Source of the DNA: Rhea pennata
Taxonomy: Eukaryota; Chordata; Aves; Rheiformes; Rheidae
DNA length: 64,000 bases
Direction: 5' to 3'
Assembly: GCF_028389875.1 (NCBI RefSeq)
Contig: NC_084702.1
Span: 61,296,553 to 61,360,552 of the forward strand
Shown here: in pieces, positions 23,701-38,872 of the stretch
Layout of the letters: each line of letters starts with the position of its first letter
Numbering within the stretch: position 1 is the stretch's first letter
Position numbers and translations under genes: made by a program
The notes under the pieces: model-generated
What the model was told of the DNA's origin: nothing
The model's input: the letters and a program-made list of their open reading frames with translations, nothing else
Databases searched by the model: none

Positions 23701-25372
23701 TGTTCTATGAATGCAAGAATGTTAGTGTCATTTTTGGAACTGAACTTAAAAGTTTAAGGGGAGATCAGACTACATCCTGTTTGTCAAAGCAGTGCGTCTA
23801 CATAACTGCACAAACAAGCATAGTTTATGCTTAGACATAAACTGTAGTAAACAGCAGAACCTAAAATGTTTTACATGTCAACAGACTGAAACAGTGTATT
23901 TTTTTTATCTCATACGTAAGTATATTGAAGGTTTTTAGGCTTCGGTGAAGAGGCTGTTAATGCCAGCTAGGCCAAGGCTTAGACCTACAGGTTTCAGTTT
24001 AGGGTTTTGGTGTCAGTGTTGACAAATGTTTATATGTTATATTGAGAAGCCAAATCATGTCTCCATTCAATGTGTCCAAGTATTTGTACATATAATCATT
24101 GAGGGGAGTGATACATCGATGCAGTCTAATCTATTTGAAAATGGAACCCTTACAGTTTTTAGTTTCATAAAATGGAACATCATAAAATCAGCAATGCTTA
24201 TGCATAAAGGAAAAAGAGGTGAAAATTTGAACTTAAATCTGGATTGCTACCTCTGGATTTTAGAGAGATACTTAAATCAAACTGAATGATGTGTTATACA
24301 TTTTAGGTTCTTTTAGCTATTTAACTGATTTTGATAAAAATTTATGAAAAGTCATACTTTAAAAATCATAAAGCATATTTTAATTCCTTGCTTTGGAGCC
24401 CGTACAGTGAGGAGATGGGCTGCAATTTATGTGGAAGTGGTGCACTGCAAAAAGGCTGAGCATGTATGTTAAACAGTAGTATGTAGTAAAAGGTTGGATT
24501 GCATTGTAGTCCGTGATAGACCTTTCTAGCATTCTCAAAAGTGGCAGTAGATCCACTTACTTACAAGGACCATGACTAAAAATACCAAGAACTGGAAGGA
24601 AGCATAAAAGCTTAGGGAAATGAAAATGAATTTTCACAATATTGATGTAGCCAAAAAGGTACTTCTCCACACTAGGCTGGGGAGAGAACTGTGAATAACT
24701 CATTTACAATGTTGTAACCTGAATTGGGATTACAAACCAGAATTTCATAGCATACTGTATAAAGGCTACAGCATGTGAAATAGGCTATTTTATTCATAAA
24801 TGTCTCACAAAAAACTCATTTTGAAGATGTTATTATATGCTTGCATAAGAATGACCAACACGAATGGAAAGTCAGATGAAGTAAGATTTTAGTCATGAAT
24901 AAAAATTTGAAGATCCTTGTAGAATTAAGACTGAATAATTTCTTCCTAAGCAGACTCTAATTCTGAATTTTGGTGAATGAATAATAACACTTCTGAGGAA
25001 TAAACTACTTCACATTTTCTATCAGGTAAGAGCTTGAAAACAAGCCGTTACTTTGGAGTAGTTAATGCAATGTAACCCCTACATGTTGGTTTAATTTCCA
25101 GTAACTAGTTCATATAGTTTTATCCAGTATCTAAATACCAGATATTTAGCCTTTGATATCTGGTAGTAATCCCATATGATAGTATTCGTATGAACAAAAA
25201 GGTCAGAGATTTTGGTCTTTGGGCAGTTGTCTATCTTTGGAGATAATTTTCAGTATACTGAATCTTCACATAAGCAATATCTGGATAGACAGGCTTGGCA
25301 GGAAATTTTGGAATATGTGTTATCTCTCTGTTGTTATCTGATGTTCCTGTGAATATAAAATTTTGATATATA
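17766..25372. other. Intronic DNA, nothing recognised
   Basis: AT-rich sequence without a recognisable gene, RNA or transposon. Open frames are short and scattered on both strands, as expected by chance. A poly-T run lies near 18036-18047. Confidence 0.5.
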
Positions 25373-25395
25373 TGTGTGTGTGTGTGTGTGTGTGT
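25373..25395 (+). repeat. (TG)n microsatellite
   Basis: About eleven TG units following a short TA-rich stretch; a typical polymorphic dinucleotide repeat. Confidence 0.92.
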
Positions 25396-28300
25396 ATAAT
25401 TTGAATGTCCATGTACATGTGTGATTGTGGTGATTTATTACAAATAGATAAAAAGATCATCAAAAGAGGTTATAAAAAGCAGTTAACTGAATATACAAAC
25501 ACAGTTTTTCTGTGTTAATACTAAGGTTCATTACACAGCTTTCATTATCTTCATCTGTATGAAGCAGCATTTTTTTTGTCTCTATGTATAAATTTTAATC
25601 AAAAGTGTAGACTCAGTACTACTCAATATATGAAATACTAAATATCTTGAGATTAAGCAACGTACATTAATCGTGACCATGATTCCCTGAATAAAATGAG
25701 ACATAAGTATCTACATGAAAGAAAGATGTAGTAATAAGATAACTGAAATAAAATAAATCAGTGAGCATTTTATAAAAAAACTAGGTTTAAAAGATGGAAA
25801 AGTTCTACACTAAGGCTAGACAAAGTCTAGGGAAAGTAGTTAATTATTACTTGAACAAGCTCATCCTTAAGCTGTTAAATAGCTTTACTGTCCTCATCTT
25901 CATTTACATCCTATTGCTTGTAAATAACGAAGTTTTTAGTAATAGGTCTACTTTCATTTATAGTGAAGAATCCATTTTCTGCATAGACAACAGTTCTGTA
26001 GGACTAAATTTTAAAACAGTACATATAGTTTATTCTTGCAGTTATCAGTTGTGTTGCTAAATAACTAGTTTACAGTCTAATGTACACATAAAATGAATTT
26101 CTTGTAAACTAGGGTCATACTAGCATTTTCTCTATTCTTTGCATTGATATTTAGCATTCCTTCTTTATAAATGCATAGCATGAAATGGTGACTGGCCAGT
26201 TTCGTAATCTGTGCATGTGCTTTGCCTTCTGGCCTGTACCTTGGTTTATGATAGTAAGTCCTGAACGCAATCACTGCTTGCTTCATCACTGAGTTACCAA
26301 TAATTTCACTGTGGTTAGGTAATCCAGAACCACCTTGATTGTAAGATAAAATTTCTGAGCAGGTGGATGGCTTATATGGAAGTTAATGCAGTTCCTTTCC
26401 AAAATCCAAGGTGTATTGTTACCCAAATATTCATTCTGATTTGTGATTTTATCATGTGACACATTCTCTACAATATAACACAAAAATAGTTTATGTGTTT
26501 GGATAGAAAACTATTGCTTGCTCTATTTTACTGGTGGATTTGGCAAGTAATGCAGTGATGAATCCGGTGACGTATTCTGAATAGTATATGGAGTGGGAAA
26601 GCTGTAACTTTTCAGGTTTAGAAGACTGGAGAGACAGTACATAGTGGAAAACGTTTCACTGCTTTGCTTTTTGTAGAATCAAATTATCACATTATTCAAT
26701 AAATAAAATAAATTCAGTACATCTCCCACGAAAAGGTTTCTGAAATGCTTTCTGAGTTTCCAATTACAGTGAAAGACAGCTATAGTAGACGTTACTTTGG
26801 TAACTAGGTGGTTAGCTTAAATACTGCTCTACCAGCTTAGGTAATTTGAATAGCTAATCAAAGCTCTATATATTGCAGCTTGCTTTTGACATCTTGCAGT
26901 AAGGCATAAAATAAAAAGTATAAAATACTAAACTGAAGTGAGATACAGTTTTTTCTTTACCTAAGCATTTTTAATAGCTTTCATCAAAATATTACTCTGT
27001 CTGGAGCTGCACATAATAGGACATTTGTGGAATTTAATGTTAAGTGTCTGTAGAAAAGTCTTGATAAAATATATTTGTAATGACAGAAGTCTGTAGAATA
27101 CTGTATTATACCATTTTTTTTACTATAAACTTGTATGTGCAGTTCTGAAAAAGGCAACCCATTGTATGACTCATATTTCCTTAAGCACTCAAGACCATAT
27201 GTTTCCCTAGAGAAGGGAGGGGTATTCCAAATGCAGGATTCTGTCTGACTGGAATGAGAACACAGAACTGTAATTTGTACTTCAGGTTAATTTAAAATAA
27301 TGCTTTTATTGTAGGAAAATTTAGATATCTTTGTACTTAGAGGTTGAGAGGATGAGAATGGATAGCTAAAGTATTTTTAAACTATATAAATGAAATACAA
27401 TTTCACTTGCAGCAATTATTCTTCTTAAGTGAAATTAAGACTGCTATCATACAAACTTTGGTTTAACCTTTTTGAGGAAATTCTCATATGTGAGTTATTG
27501 CTTTTTTAACCATCTTCTAGAGGATATTCAGAATATCTTGCCTGGTATTTAAAGATACATGTTTAACATTTTTATTTCCATTCCTATATTTCTATATTTA
27601 ATATTCTCTTAAATTACAAGTGTAGATACCACAGTAAGTGTGTTATTTTATTCTTCAAATTCGTTGAACTATTTGGCTTATGATGGTGTACTATTTGACA
27701 GTGCAGACATCAGTGTACCGCTGTGTAGGGCTAGTCTAACTGGTACTGTTTAAAAGTAATTTCCTGTAGAGAATCTTCAATGCAAGTGTTTCTAGAGGGA
27801 TGTCATAGTGCTTTATTATTTGTTCAGTGTACATTGTGTCTGGAGATTAAGAAAAGAAAGAAAGAAAAAAGCCTGAGCAGATAAATTTTGTAAATGACAT
27901 TAAAAAAATCAAAGAAGTCATAAATAAAGCTAGGACCCCAGCAGGGTCTTACGAAGTGATCTAGAATACAGTAAAATGAAAAATAAGCTTTAAAAAGGTA
28001 AAATGCAAGATCAGGTATCAGGAAATTGAAACTACAGGTAACACATATAGGATATGAAAGATTATTTTGAGAATCTCTGAGCTAGATAGATAGAATTGCG
28101 GTGAGTAATTATCTGAGCAGTAGTTCCCTGGGAGTCTACAAATTTTTCCGTGCTGGCTATAGAACATTTTAGTTTTGTCTTCACTTAGAGGAAAATTACC
28201 AAGTGGCTGTTATACTTTAATGTTGTCATAATTGTAATCTAGTTAACCCTATGCTGTAAGTGCTTATCATTAAGGAAACATTATCAAGAAGTCTCTAGGG

Positions 28301-31300
28301 ATAAACTTCTTTTTTAGTTTTAAGTACACATTTGGAATCATTTTGGTGGAGTTCAGGTAAAGATACTGAACTGGATAAAATGGTGCAATTTGTTCCATGT
28401 TGCTAGGTATATGCTGAAACTTTCAGAAGAGAATAAAGCCATTTGTGATGTGTGTTATACAGAATGAAGGTACAAAATAATACCTTCGGTTTTTAAATGT
28501 TGCTTTGAGAGAGGATAGATTGCTCTGCAGCCTCTTCTCAATTTTGTGTGTTGGGGACAGTACACTTGCCCTGAAAAGAAAAGGTGTGAGGGCCAATAAT
28601 TATTTTTCTGTGTAGGATTAATTTCACTAAAGTTTTGATTCTAATACATGGTGTTCAGCTTGCCATTTGTTTGACGGGAACTTGATTGAAATGCACCTGA
28701 TTATCAATTGAAATGATAATTTAACATTGCCATATGTAAGTAGAATCTTAACAGAAATATTGTAATAAAAACACCATCACATTTCCCCAGACTGTGTTTA
28801 CTATCATTCAAAACACTTTTGTTCTACAGCATCATGTTGCACATTGTATCATTGCATTTTTCTTTAACTATAATTATTTTCCAGACTACTTAAGAGTCTG
28901 GAACACTTTATATAGAAATTACTACCTATCGTTGCTGCCAAATTTTAAATACTCTTTTCTCATTATTGAAAAGAAAATGAGAAAGCTGCACATTTGAGTT
29001 ACGTGAAAAGGAACAGAAGCGTATTCTGTTGTTTTACTTTTATCTATTCTCTTTCTGTTGTTTACTTGCTTAATGACATTTTAGTGATGACATTTTGCCA
29101 TAATCTTTGGAGAATAGGAATGCCTGCTCTCCATATTAATGTTAGTAGTTTAAAGATTGCTGATCCATATTTATACCATCAAAGTATCTTGTTCTTGAAG
29201 TAAAGCTCACTTTATGATAGAAATATTTTTTTGTAGTTGTGCATTTCTATATAAAAAGAAAATTTGAACATGACATGCTGATATACAAACTATTCCTGCC
29301 AGTCATTAATGTAGAAAATCATGGTATTCAGCCCAGTGCCTGCACCTCATTTGAATGTGACAACCTTTTTGCCTAACTTCAAGGTTTCTTTGGGTGCCAA
29401 ATACTTGTAGTTCAGAAATGGAATCTGAAGGTAAGCTAATGTAATACCAAAAAATTGTGCTTAATTTTATTACTGAAAATATTGTATATCATTCTGTCTG
29501 GCTCCAGGAGAAGGAACATGTCTATTGTAAGCATTTCAGCTCAGATCAGGAGTTTTCCTAAAACTTAAAATTACCCCCTCGCCATTTTAGCTTACATTGA
29601 GTAGGAATTTTGGAGCACATTAGTCTCATACGTACCTTCCCATATGCTAAACTGAAACCAGAAGATGTTAGAGCACACCCTGTGGCACTCTGCATTAGTG
29701 GTTACTAGTAGGCATTTAGTCTATAGGACGAGACCAGAGGTAATCCAAAGAAAAACCCCTGAAACATATGCAGGATGTTTAGTCCTCAGTACCACTATTT
29801 CAGTTTTCAGAACTGCTCCTGTTGGGCCTCACTGCTTCCTAACGTAGGCAAAGCCTCAGACAGCCTCTTCCCTTCTTCTGTTTCTCTTCCAAACTTATGA
29901 ATAAAGGCTATTCATAATAATTACGATTTTGACTTGGGGTTTGTAAAAAGATCTTTATTCAATAATTTACTTTCAGGTACATCATTGAGGAGGTCACATT
30001 TTCAAAAGTATTTTGCAGGAGATTCTCCTGCAAAAGATGTTTTTTGCTTTCCTATATATATTCTTGTTCAAGTTGGCCAGCTGGTTAAGATTATGGCCAC
30101 AGTAATGTGAGGCAGATGGCAGATTTTTCAAGACAGATCTATCTGCTTTAGGCACCCAGCTGAATTATCTGGTTTCCACATGATTTCAACAAGCCTCCCT
30201 TGAGAACCACAGGAATGCTGGTCATAGAATTATTTTGAATATGTGGGCTAAGTACTTGTTATAGTGAATGTTCTTGAAAATATTTCTCTTAGTTATTATT
30301 TGTCATAAAAAGCCATACTTGTGTAATCATGTTGTGTGTAAACACAAATTTCCTCAAGGAGTGTGTTGTTTAATCTCACATACAAAACAAAGAAAGAAAA
30401 TGAATCAAGGAATAGCAGAGATCTTTAAATCTGCTGGCTTCACACAGAAATAACTATAGGTGTTTCATCATGAAAAAAGTGAAATAGGGCTAGAACTATA
30501 TCTGAACAGGGTGAAATACTGTTCAATGATGTGAATTTGCAGTCAAATAAATAGGAAAGATTTTAACTCAGTTTCAGACTGTAGGAAAATCAGAAACAGG
30601 ACAGCTGCTCTATCCTGTCCTAGCAATAAATTAATTTTTTGATATTGCTGCCTTTAGTTTCTGTGTTTAAGGATGTTTTAAGGTATAAGGCAGATGGAAT
30701 AGTTTTCTCATCCGTACTGGCCACTCAAAGAGGAAACACCAATCCATAAAATGCTTTGTGTGATTTCCTTTTTAGCTAGTGGAACTGTTTCTAGTCTAGT
30801 AAAGTGAGGGAGAGGTCAGCAAAGAGTGTTAAGTCTAGCAATTCTCCTAAAAAAAAGCAATAGTAAGAGAACAGAAAAAAATACTTTTAGGTTGCATAAG
30901 GAAGTGTATCTGTAGTGACAGAAGCATGCTATTACTTTAGAAAGTAGAAAATTGTCCCCAAATGTAACTCTTCAAGAGGGATGTATGAACAGTATACTGT
31001 TAAATATGAAATAAATTTGATCCATCCATGAATTTACCAGTATAGAAAGCACCCAATGATTCCAAAAAACAACTCGTTCCATCACTTTCCTAGCATATTG
31101 ACAGTACAAATAATTTTATACTACTTCATACCTAGGTATAATAAGATTTAAGTACTTTCTTCAAAAAGCACCTACTAATTTAAATGTTTTAAGATTCTTG
31201 GTCAACATTTTGTAAAATAAATGCTGTACTGTACATTTTTCAAGCTGTGAGAATATTTCTGTTTGAGTAAGCATCTCTGTTCAAAGTAATCATTCAAACT

Positions 31301-34300
31301 GAACTAAGCATAGTATGCTCTGTGAAAACTAAATGAGCCTCCTCACTGCCAACTTTGTAAAATGTTATTTTCCACAATTCTGTAATTGCAGAAATTCTTA
31401 GGAATATTGAATAAATTTGTTTTGTTTTGTTTTTAAATCAAACAATTGCTGGTTCATTTGAAGATGAGCTACATACAAATACATTAGCTATCTTAATTTA
31501 TAGCCATCTGTGATTGATAACTATCTATTCTGAGTTTAAAAAAATTCCCACGCGAACGTGTTTTTAACGTTTTTCTAAATCATGTGGTCCTGCCGCAAGT
31601 ATTTTCTAGTTAGCATGACTTCAAAAAATGCAGTTTGTAAACCCATCTCTGATCTGTCTGCAGCATCTACTGTACGTATTCATAATGGTTTAGAATGTAA
31701 GTAAATTTATCAGGCAATGTATTGCTATTAAAATTTCAATTTCTGTATGAGAAATAGAGAAAAATACTAACACTGTTTTGCTGCAGGCCAACAGTACACG
31801 TAGAACATCTGTAATCCAGACCGCATACCTTATCAACACTGTACACTATCCTTTCCTAGCCTTCATCAAAAAATTTAATGAACAGGAGAACTAAGAAAAC
31901 CTGCTTACCTACATCCCCTAGGCAAGTAGGTTTTGTTAGTCTGTGTTGATTGACTTTGGTGTCTGAAGCAGTATGTCCTCAAAATGAAGCTTTTAAATGC
32001 TGTTGAGACATTTAAAAATATTTTCTTTCTGTGTGTATTCTCTGGATGTAAAGTTCACAAAGTGTCAGCTTAGTGGAGCTGCAGACACAATTTTTCTCCC
32101 TTACGTCAGTGACTCGGTTGTGAAATTTATAAAAAAATGAGTGCTGTTGATTTGTCTTTCTATATCTTTACAATTTCTGCCTTTCAGTTTGGCCAAAGTG
32201 TTCCGTAGTTGTAATGAAAACAGCAAGCATTATAAAGCTTGATCACAAAAACTTAGTTTCATTAGGCCTCAAAACCATCACAGATTTTTAGTGGAGAAAT
32301 GTTTAATTTCTGAACCCAAGCCCCTTTTTTCTGGGAAAAGGCCTCTTTCTGTTAATTTTGAAGAAGTTTTTTCAAAGGATTGCTTTAAACTTTTGCCAAT
32401 GAAACCATTCTGTGTCTCAAATTGCCCCGTTATAATAAATATCCCTAAAATAAAAATTAAAACAAAATATTCTATAATTGTCAAAAGAAGGTATTGGTCC
32501 ATTAAAAAATATTTAGTTGCAGAAGTTTAAGATTTTATTCATCATAGAAAACTCTTTTTTAAAACCCTAAGTTTGCAGAGAGGTAAAATACTTCAGACAC
32601 GGCCATAGTCCCTCTTGAACTTCTGTAGTTTCAGAGGAGCTTAAACAAATCTACTTTCCAACTGCCTCCTTTAACACAGATGTTATAGAACAAACTGCCT
32701 CAGGAAATTAATACGCTTGTAAACTAATTGAGATTTGAGTGTATTTATGGTGGGAGTAGTTTCAGCTGGCTCAAATTTCTGACCTAAGTCACCGTACAAT
32801 TGCAATAGTGATAGGACTGATACAGAGGAAGAGGTGGAAGTACACAGTTTGAAGAATAAAGAGACCTAGTTTCAGAATTTGAGCAGCTTAAGCGAGAGTT
32901 TGCTTTTTCTTGTGATTTTTCTTCTGTTTCACCAGTACTTGGTTATAGATAAGAATTTTGTCAGCAGCTAATTACAGTACCGAAGAATCTGGGTTCCTGC
33001 AAAGCAGAGACTTTGAAATACTCGGTTCTAAGTATCTATAACAGATAGTATTCTGCTTGACAGTTGACTTCTGTAACTTCTATGAATGCGTATTTCCCTG
33101 TTTTTTAAATTATTATTTTACTGCAGTCATTCTGGCATTTGGCTATTGATATCTCGCCCTTGTGGCAAGGCTGCTGCAAACAAATATATTCTACACTTCT
33201 AAATAATTGGGTTGCTTGCTTTTTTAACATTTTTTCTTTCCATTAAAATGTTTATTACTTTCTGTAATGGATGTCCAATAGACGCCCATATAAAAATAAT
33301 GATTTTGATAAAATTTGGTTTTGATTTAATTTTCTGAGGGTCTAAACTGGTGTTAACAAATCTCCCCTAAGCCTTCTTTCACCTCTCTAACCATTCCATG
33401 AATATGTATATATATAGTTAGAAAGGGAGCTTTTTTCGTAAAATTAATTTTGTGGGTTTTATGTTTTTAATTATATGGAGAACTGATTGATTATTCTTCA
33501 ATGGTGTACCCAATGCACAAATGCTCTATGTAATTTATTTGATTTTAATTTTAAAAATTAGTGCCTGGGGCTGCTGTAGTTGGGGACACTGTATTTCAGT
33601 GTGGGGACTGAGGAGAAGATAATCAACTTTGTAAATTGAACTGTTATAACCTTGACCAGTGTCGCAGATAGTGATTGCGGGGACAAATTAAAGGGACAAA
33701 AGGGCATTTTTGAATATCTTTCAAATGGGTTGTTTGGCAAAATAGTTTTTTATGTGCATGCGATTTGTCTTTTACATTTTAATTGTCATCTTTCACAACT
33801 AGAGAGTACTTATTAGAGTGTTATCTTTATTGATTCAGCTAAGAGAAAAAGTTGTTTAATATTATATTGAATAACTTTTTATTGTACTTTTAATATACTA
33901 TACTGTTGTTTGTCGTAAGCTGTTTTTGATAAAGTTATGCTTAATTAGAATTTTAGAGACAGTTTTTAGAAAAAATTTGAACCTTGTTAAATATTCATTT
34001 AAAGGACCTTTCCTCCCCGAAAACTCCAAGTAGATTCTATTACAAAATATATGCTGCTATAATAATTTTTTTCAAATTTTGATGACAAAAGAACTTGATT
34101 AACTTAATGTAATATTTTAATAATTACGTTATTTTAATAATTAACATAACAATTTAAAAGTTATTGTTAGGATAAGTATATGCAATTCAAAATAAGATAC
34201 ACTTTTGTTTAAATGATAACATTAAACTTTGGAAATGTTAACCTAAAAAAAGAGAAACTATTGTGTTACCATTTTAACATTTAAGTCATTTGGGCCAATA

Positions 34301-37300
34301 ATTTTTCCTTATGATGCTAGGCCAATCTGCAGGCCTATGTATTTTGTGGTGTTATGCTTATTTTCCTTTGTTTACCTGTATAGGATTAGCCTAAATATAT
34401 GGCGGACCAAAGAGGTCAGCTCGCCGAAAGTTACAGACTGCTTACCATGCCAGAGAAATAAAAAGACTGTGTTACTTCAGTTTGTGTATGAAAGGAAAAG
34501 AAAGAAAAATGAAAAATCACTGTTTGTTTATGGAATGATAATTACATTTTCAGGACAAGAATGGGAGAGTAAAAGATTTCTGTGAATTCTTGGTGGGATC
34601 AGATGGTCAACTGATTTGATCACCACAGTACCACTGAGCTCCTTTGCAGGGTATAGGTTGTGGTCTTATTTACTTCTAATGTTCATGAAATGATTCATTC
34701 AGAACATGATCCAAAGCTGAAGGAGTCAATTAAAAGATTTCCACTGATTTTGATAAACTTCGGCTCTATCTGTAAGACAGTTATCATATATAACTTCAGG
34801 GCAGTATTACTTTCATATCTTTTAAATTACATTTGAGTACATAAGAAACAAACAGATATATTGTAATTCCTTATAATTCTTATCTTCAAAAAAGGCAGTG
34901 AGGAAAATGAATTTGAGTCTATTGCAAAATACCTTCCAAAATGTATCTGAAAGCTGAAGTTGATCCTATGCTTTTTGTTATTTTACTTTTTTTTGTAGAA
35001 TAAGAAAGTACAAAAATAATCCATCAAAACAATATATTTAAAGTATTTACCCGTTGTGTTAGCATATCCTAAGATCGTCTGAATCACGCACTGCTATTAT
35101 TTGTACTGCTCTCCAACACATGTGCTGGTCCTGATGAAGCGGATGCCTCCTCAGAGCACAGGTTCCCACAAATAGCTTCTTGGCATTCCCAGGCCACACT
35201 GATAACCCCCAGACAATTACTTTTTCTAGGCTCTTCACCGGGTTGGGACACTCACGCTTGCCTTCTATCAATGGGTGAATTTTAGTCTACTTATATGAAG
35301 ATAGTGTTTGGTGTGAGTTCCTTCCTTTTTATTGTTTCGACTGTCTTTCCACATTTATTTTTAAAACAAGTAAACAATTTAGTTAGAATGTGTTTTCACA
35401 TGAAATCAGAGCTCTTTCACTTTCCAAGGTAGGACTTAAAATAGCTCTTTGTGTATTTTCAATGCACAGTCGCTTTATTCCATTGTATATTTGAAACTGT
35501 TTCCTCAATCTTTCCGTTTGGTTTGTAGTGTGAAAGACACATTCAACTTTGTCAAAGAACAGATAAAACTGATCTTTCTTAAGGGAGTGGGCCCCCTCTG
35601 CTGTTAAACTGGAGTAAACGCTGCTGCATGTTACTGTTTTCGTACTCTAGAACTGATACAAAGAGGAGGAAGCAGAAGAGCTGGAGAAAATGCAGTCGCC
35701 AAGATCTCTGGACTTTTCTTGTTCTTCATTAACACTGCATGGAGTTATCTTTGAAGATTAGGCCTGTCTTTCATTTTCATTTTTATATGTGTGGCCGCAG
35801 TCTTTAGAATTTCAGGAAAAACGAAAGCCAGCTGGCAGATTCTGTGACCCCACTGAAGAAATGCTGTCAGAGTGGTTTGCATGATCAGCCCTGTCTGTCA
35901 GCGGTATAGCGTTTTGGCTGCAAATCTTCAGGAACACTACGTTTTTTCCCCTGTACTTTCATTTGTATGAGATCACTCAGACATCAGCAACTTATTTATT
36001 TTTGTGGGGATGTACATTTGAATAATGGCTTCTTTTTACAATGAAAATTGAAGTTTTAAAAATTAATGTCATAATTAATGCCACAGAAAGTCACAGAGCA
36101 ATTTTTTACACTGATGTCTGAAAACAAGATGTTGATTTTATTTCCTGGTACTGGTAACAAAAAGAAAAGCTTCAGTTATTACTGATAACACTGTCCAAGA
36201 TATGGAAGGGGGCTTCTCTAGACCTATTTCATGGATGTGCATCACTTTATGTTTATCACTTCGTGGTTAGTGAGAACACCTAAGGTCCTGTCATTGGCAC
36301 TAATAAAAGGATTTCTTATAACGTGTTATTTATAAAGGTAATTTTCTTATCTCTAAACAAAATTTCAGATCCAGTGAAGGCTACCTTGCCAGATGTATTT
36401 GAATTCCTTTGCATGATTCAAATGTTTAGTTAAAAAAAAACAAAGTGTGTTTGTGAAAGGCAGTCTTTGTGATAAGCCAAGAGAAGGCTTTATCTTCCTG
36501 ATCTGTCATCTTTCCTGCTTTAAGTATGAAAACCAAAGAACTTCTTGATAAAGAATAGGAAAGAATTTTTACTGTACTATGCGTCTCATTATTGGAAACA
36601 TGAAATGAGATTTTCTTAAATCTAACCTGAGCCAAAACCAAGCCCAACGTCCTGTCCCTTTATGTCAGGATAATAGGATTTCTGCAGGTCACTGCAGTTG
36701 AAGACAGGAAATGCATGAGAATCTGAGGCAGTGGTGTAGGAAGTGCATTCGAAAGACTTTAAAATTAGATTTCTGTACTTTTTTTCATTTAACAAGCTTT
36801 TCAAAGATCAGACTTCTTTCCTGCTGTGCAATGCTCTCTTGGATGGCAATTATCTTGGAGGGGAAAACAGATTTTTAAAAAGCTTTAGCTTGAAATGATA
36901 TTTTGGAAATAATACAGCATCATCATTAGAAGTCTTTAAAAAGCTTCTATTTCCTCAAGAATGATTGCATTATTGTTATTGTTTTTTATCCCAACAAGCT
37001 TATTCTATAGTATTGTTTTCTCCCTTGAAATAATTTCCTTTCATAGATATTCAAGTCCAGATTTATTTTTAAGACTACTCTCAGGCCATTCAGAATTGAA
37101 GCTGACTAAAAAGTAGCACCTTTGTAAGAAACAGGATTTGCAGTCACTTTGTTGTTGGGGGGGTGAGGGTTATCACTACAGCTTTTTATCATGCTATTCC
37201 AAAAATGTACATGGGCTTGTCTTCCTTACTCTGTCTTTCTTCCTCGGTACTTCAGCGTATCTAGTCTTTCAGGCTTGTAATTTTGTGGTCATAATTTTTC

Positions 37301-37767
37301 TCAAAACTGCATTCTCAAATTCTGTCACTTTTCTTTAAAGCATGTCCCTAAATTCCTTACTGTCTCAGGTTCTGACTCTACAAGCAAAATGTATGCCTAT
37401 TCTGATGTCTTCCCTTATCTATTGCAATCTTTTCTTTTGGTCTGCCCATTTTTATCTCCACTGAAAACTGTTGTTAAACAAGTCTATTCCTGTTGCTTTT
37501 CCATTTTGTTCCCAAACATATTATCGAGTGCAATTGCTCGCTCTCTTTTTTTCCCCACTTCACATGAAGTTTACACTCAGATTATTCATCTTCAAATCTA
37601 TGGGCAGTTTCCGTTTCAGAAGTTCTTTTCTAATAGCTTTCCCTCTTGCATGTTGTCATGTATTTTAACTATTATTTGGCTGCACACTGCTTTCTTTCTC
37701 CGTCTTTCTCTCAGCATTCCCATTGTTTTCCCCATCCCTCTTCCATCCATCCCATCATCCCTTCACT
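25396..37767. other. Intronic DNA, no gene recognised
   Basis: Mostly AT-rich non-coding sequence. A locally GC-richer segment at about 35060-35275 stands out and carries a 70-codon minus-strand frame, but I do not recognise a family. A (TTTTG)n-like patch lies near 31418-31433. The stretch at about 37370-37767 is strongly pyrimidine-rich on the + strand, which explains its longer open frame. Confidence 0.5.
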
Positions 37768-38790
37768 CATAAGAACAGTTGTTTGAGGTCAGGCCAACGG
37801 TTCATCAAGCACGGTATTTTGTTTCTGACTGTGGCTGTAGCAAGTGCTTAGGAAAGAGCAGCACAAGCACATGTCTACTCAAGACTTATCCTCTAGCCAT
37901 TTTCAGCTCAGGGATTTTCTAAGCTGGCTGTGATTTCTGTCCAGTTAACAACATGGAATGGATTTCTCTTCCATGATCTTGTAGAGTCCCTTTAAGCCCT
38001 TGTAAGCTTTAGGTATCTACAGCAACTCTTATCAAGGAGTTCCATGGTTTGACTGTTTATTATATGAAGAATTAAGTTGTTTATCTGTGAACTTCAATCT
38101 GTAGTAGTTTCATTTTATGCCCAGTTCTCCAATCAGAATACAGAACAAAGTACTTTTCTTATGCTCTGTCTCCATACATAATCTGGAACATGTTTGCCTC
38201 CCTCTCCTGCTTTTATTTTTCAGATGAAAAAGTCTACCTTGCATACATATTCTTTGTACAGAAGCTGTTACATACCTATGAGATATCCTTATTTTCCTTC
38301 TCTGAAACTTTCCTAGTTGTCTTACATTCTTTATTGAGATGAAGGGACCAGAGCTGCAGAACAGTGTTGAAGGTGTGGATGAGCCATGGATTTATACAGT
38401 GACATTATGATGTTCTCTGTTCTGTTCTTTCCTAATAATTCCTGATGTTTGATGTGCTTTTTAGTCCCCATTAAGCATTAAGCTATTGTTTTTCTGGGAT
38501 ATTTGTCATAACTGCAAGATCTTACCCTGACCAGTAACAGTTACTTCAGAGTCCTTGATTTCTCTATGATGTGAAGTGTAGATTTTTTTCTCCTATGTGC
38601 ATCATTTTATGTTTATCTACACTGAATTTCATTTACTGTATCATTGTTCAATCATTTGGACTCACTTGGCCCTTCTGCTGTTCTTTACAACAAGAACTCA
38701 TCTTTACTTAAGCTGCATACCTTGTAAATAACAAATGTTGTCACTTTTGTAACATTTTGGTTTTCTGTATTGGCGGTGTACTATCATGTG
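37768..38790 (-). mobile_element. Ancient CR1/L3-type LINE copy, minus orientation
   Basis: The left end CATAAGAACAG..GGTCAGGCCAACGGTTCATC resembles the well-known amniote form CATAAGAACGGCC..GGTCAGACCAAAGGTCCATC. Further matches in the expected order are AAGGAGTTCCATGGTTTGACTGT (about 38034-38056), TGAGATGAAGGGACCAGAGCTGCAGAACAGTGTT (about 38335-38368), CCATGGATTTATACAGTGACATTATGATGTTCTCTG (about 38385-38420) and CATCATTTTATGTTTATCTACACTGAATTTCAT (about 38600-38632). This is the reverse complement of the 3' part of an old CR1 subfamily shared with turtles and crocodilians. It is heavily mutated and inactive. Confidence 0.85.
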
Positions 38791-38872
38791 CTTAACCTAA
38801 TTATGAATACTTGAATTAATAAAAAAAGTATCTTCTGTTCCATAGTGGTGAATGATAGGACAGCAAATGGAT

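Noticed and set aside
37389..37772. 127-codon frame on the + strand
   Set aside because: The segment is simply pyrimidine-rich (Ser/Leu/Phe/Pro codons) and has no family resemblance.
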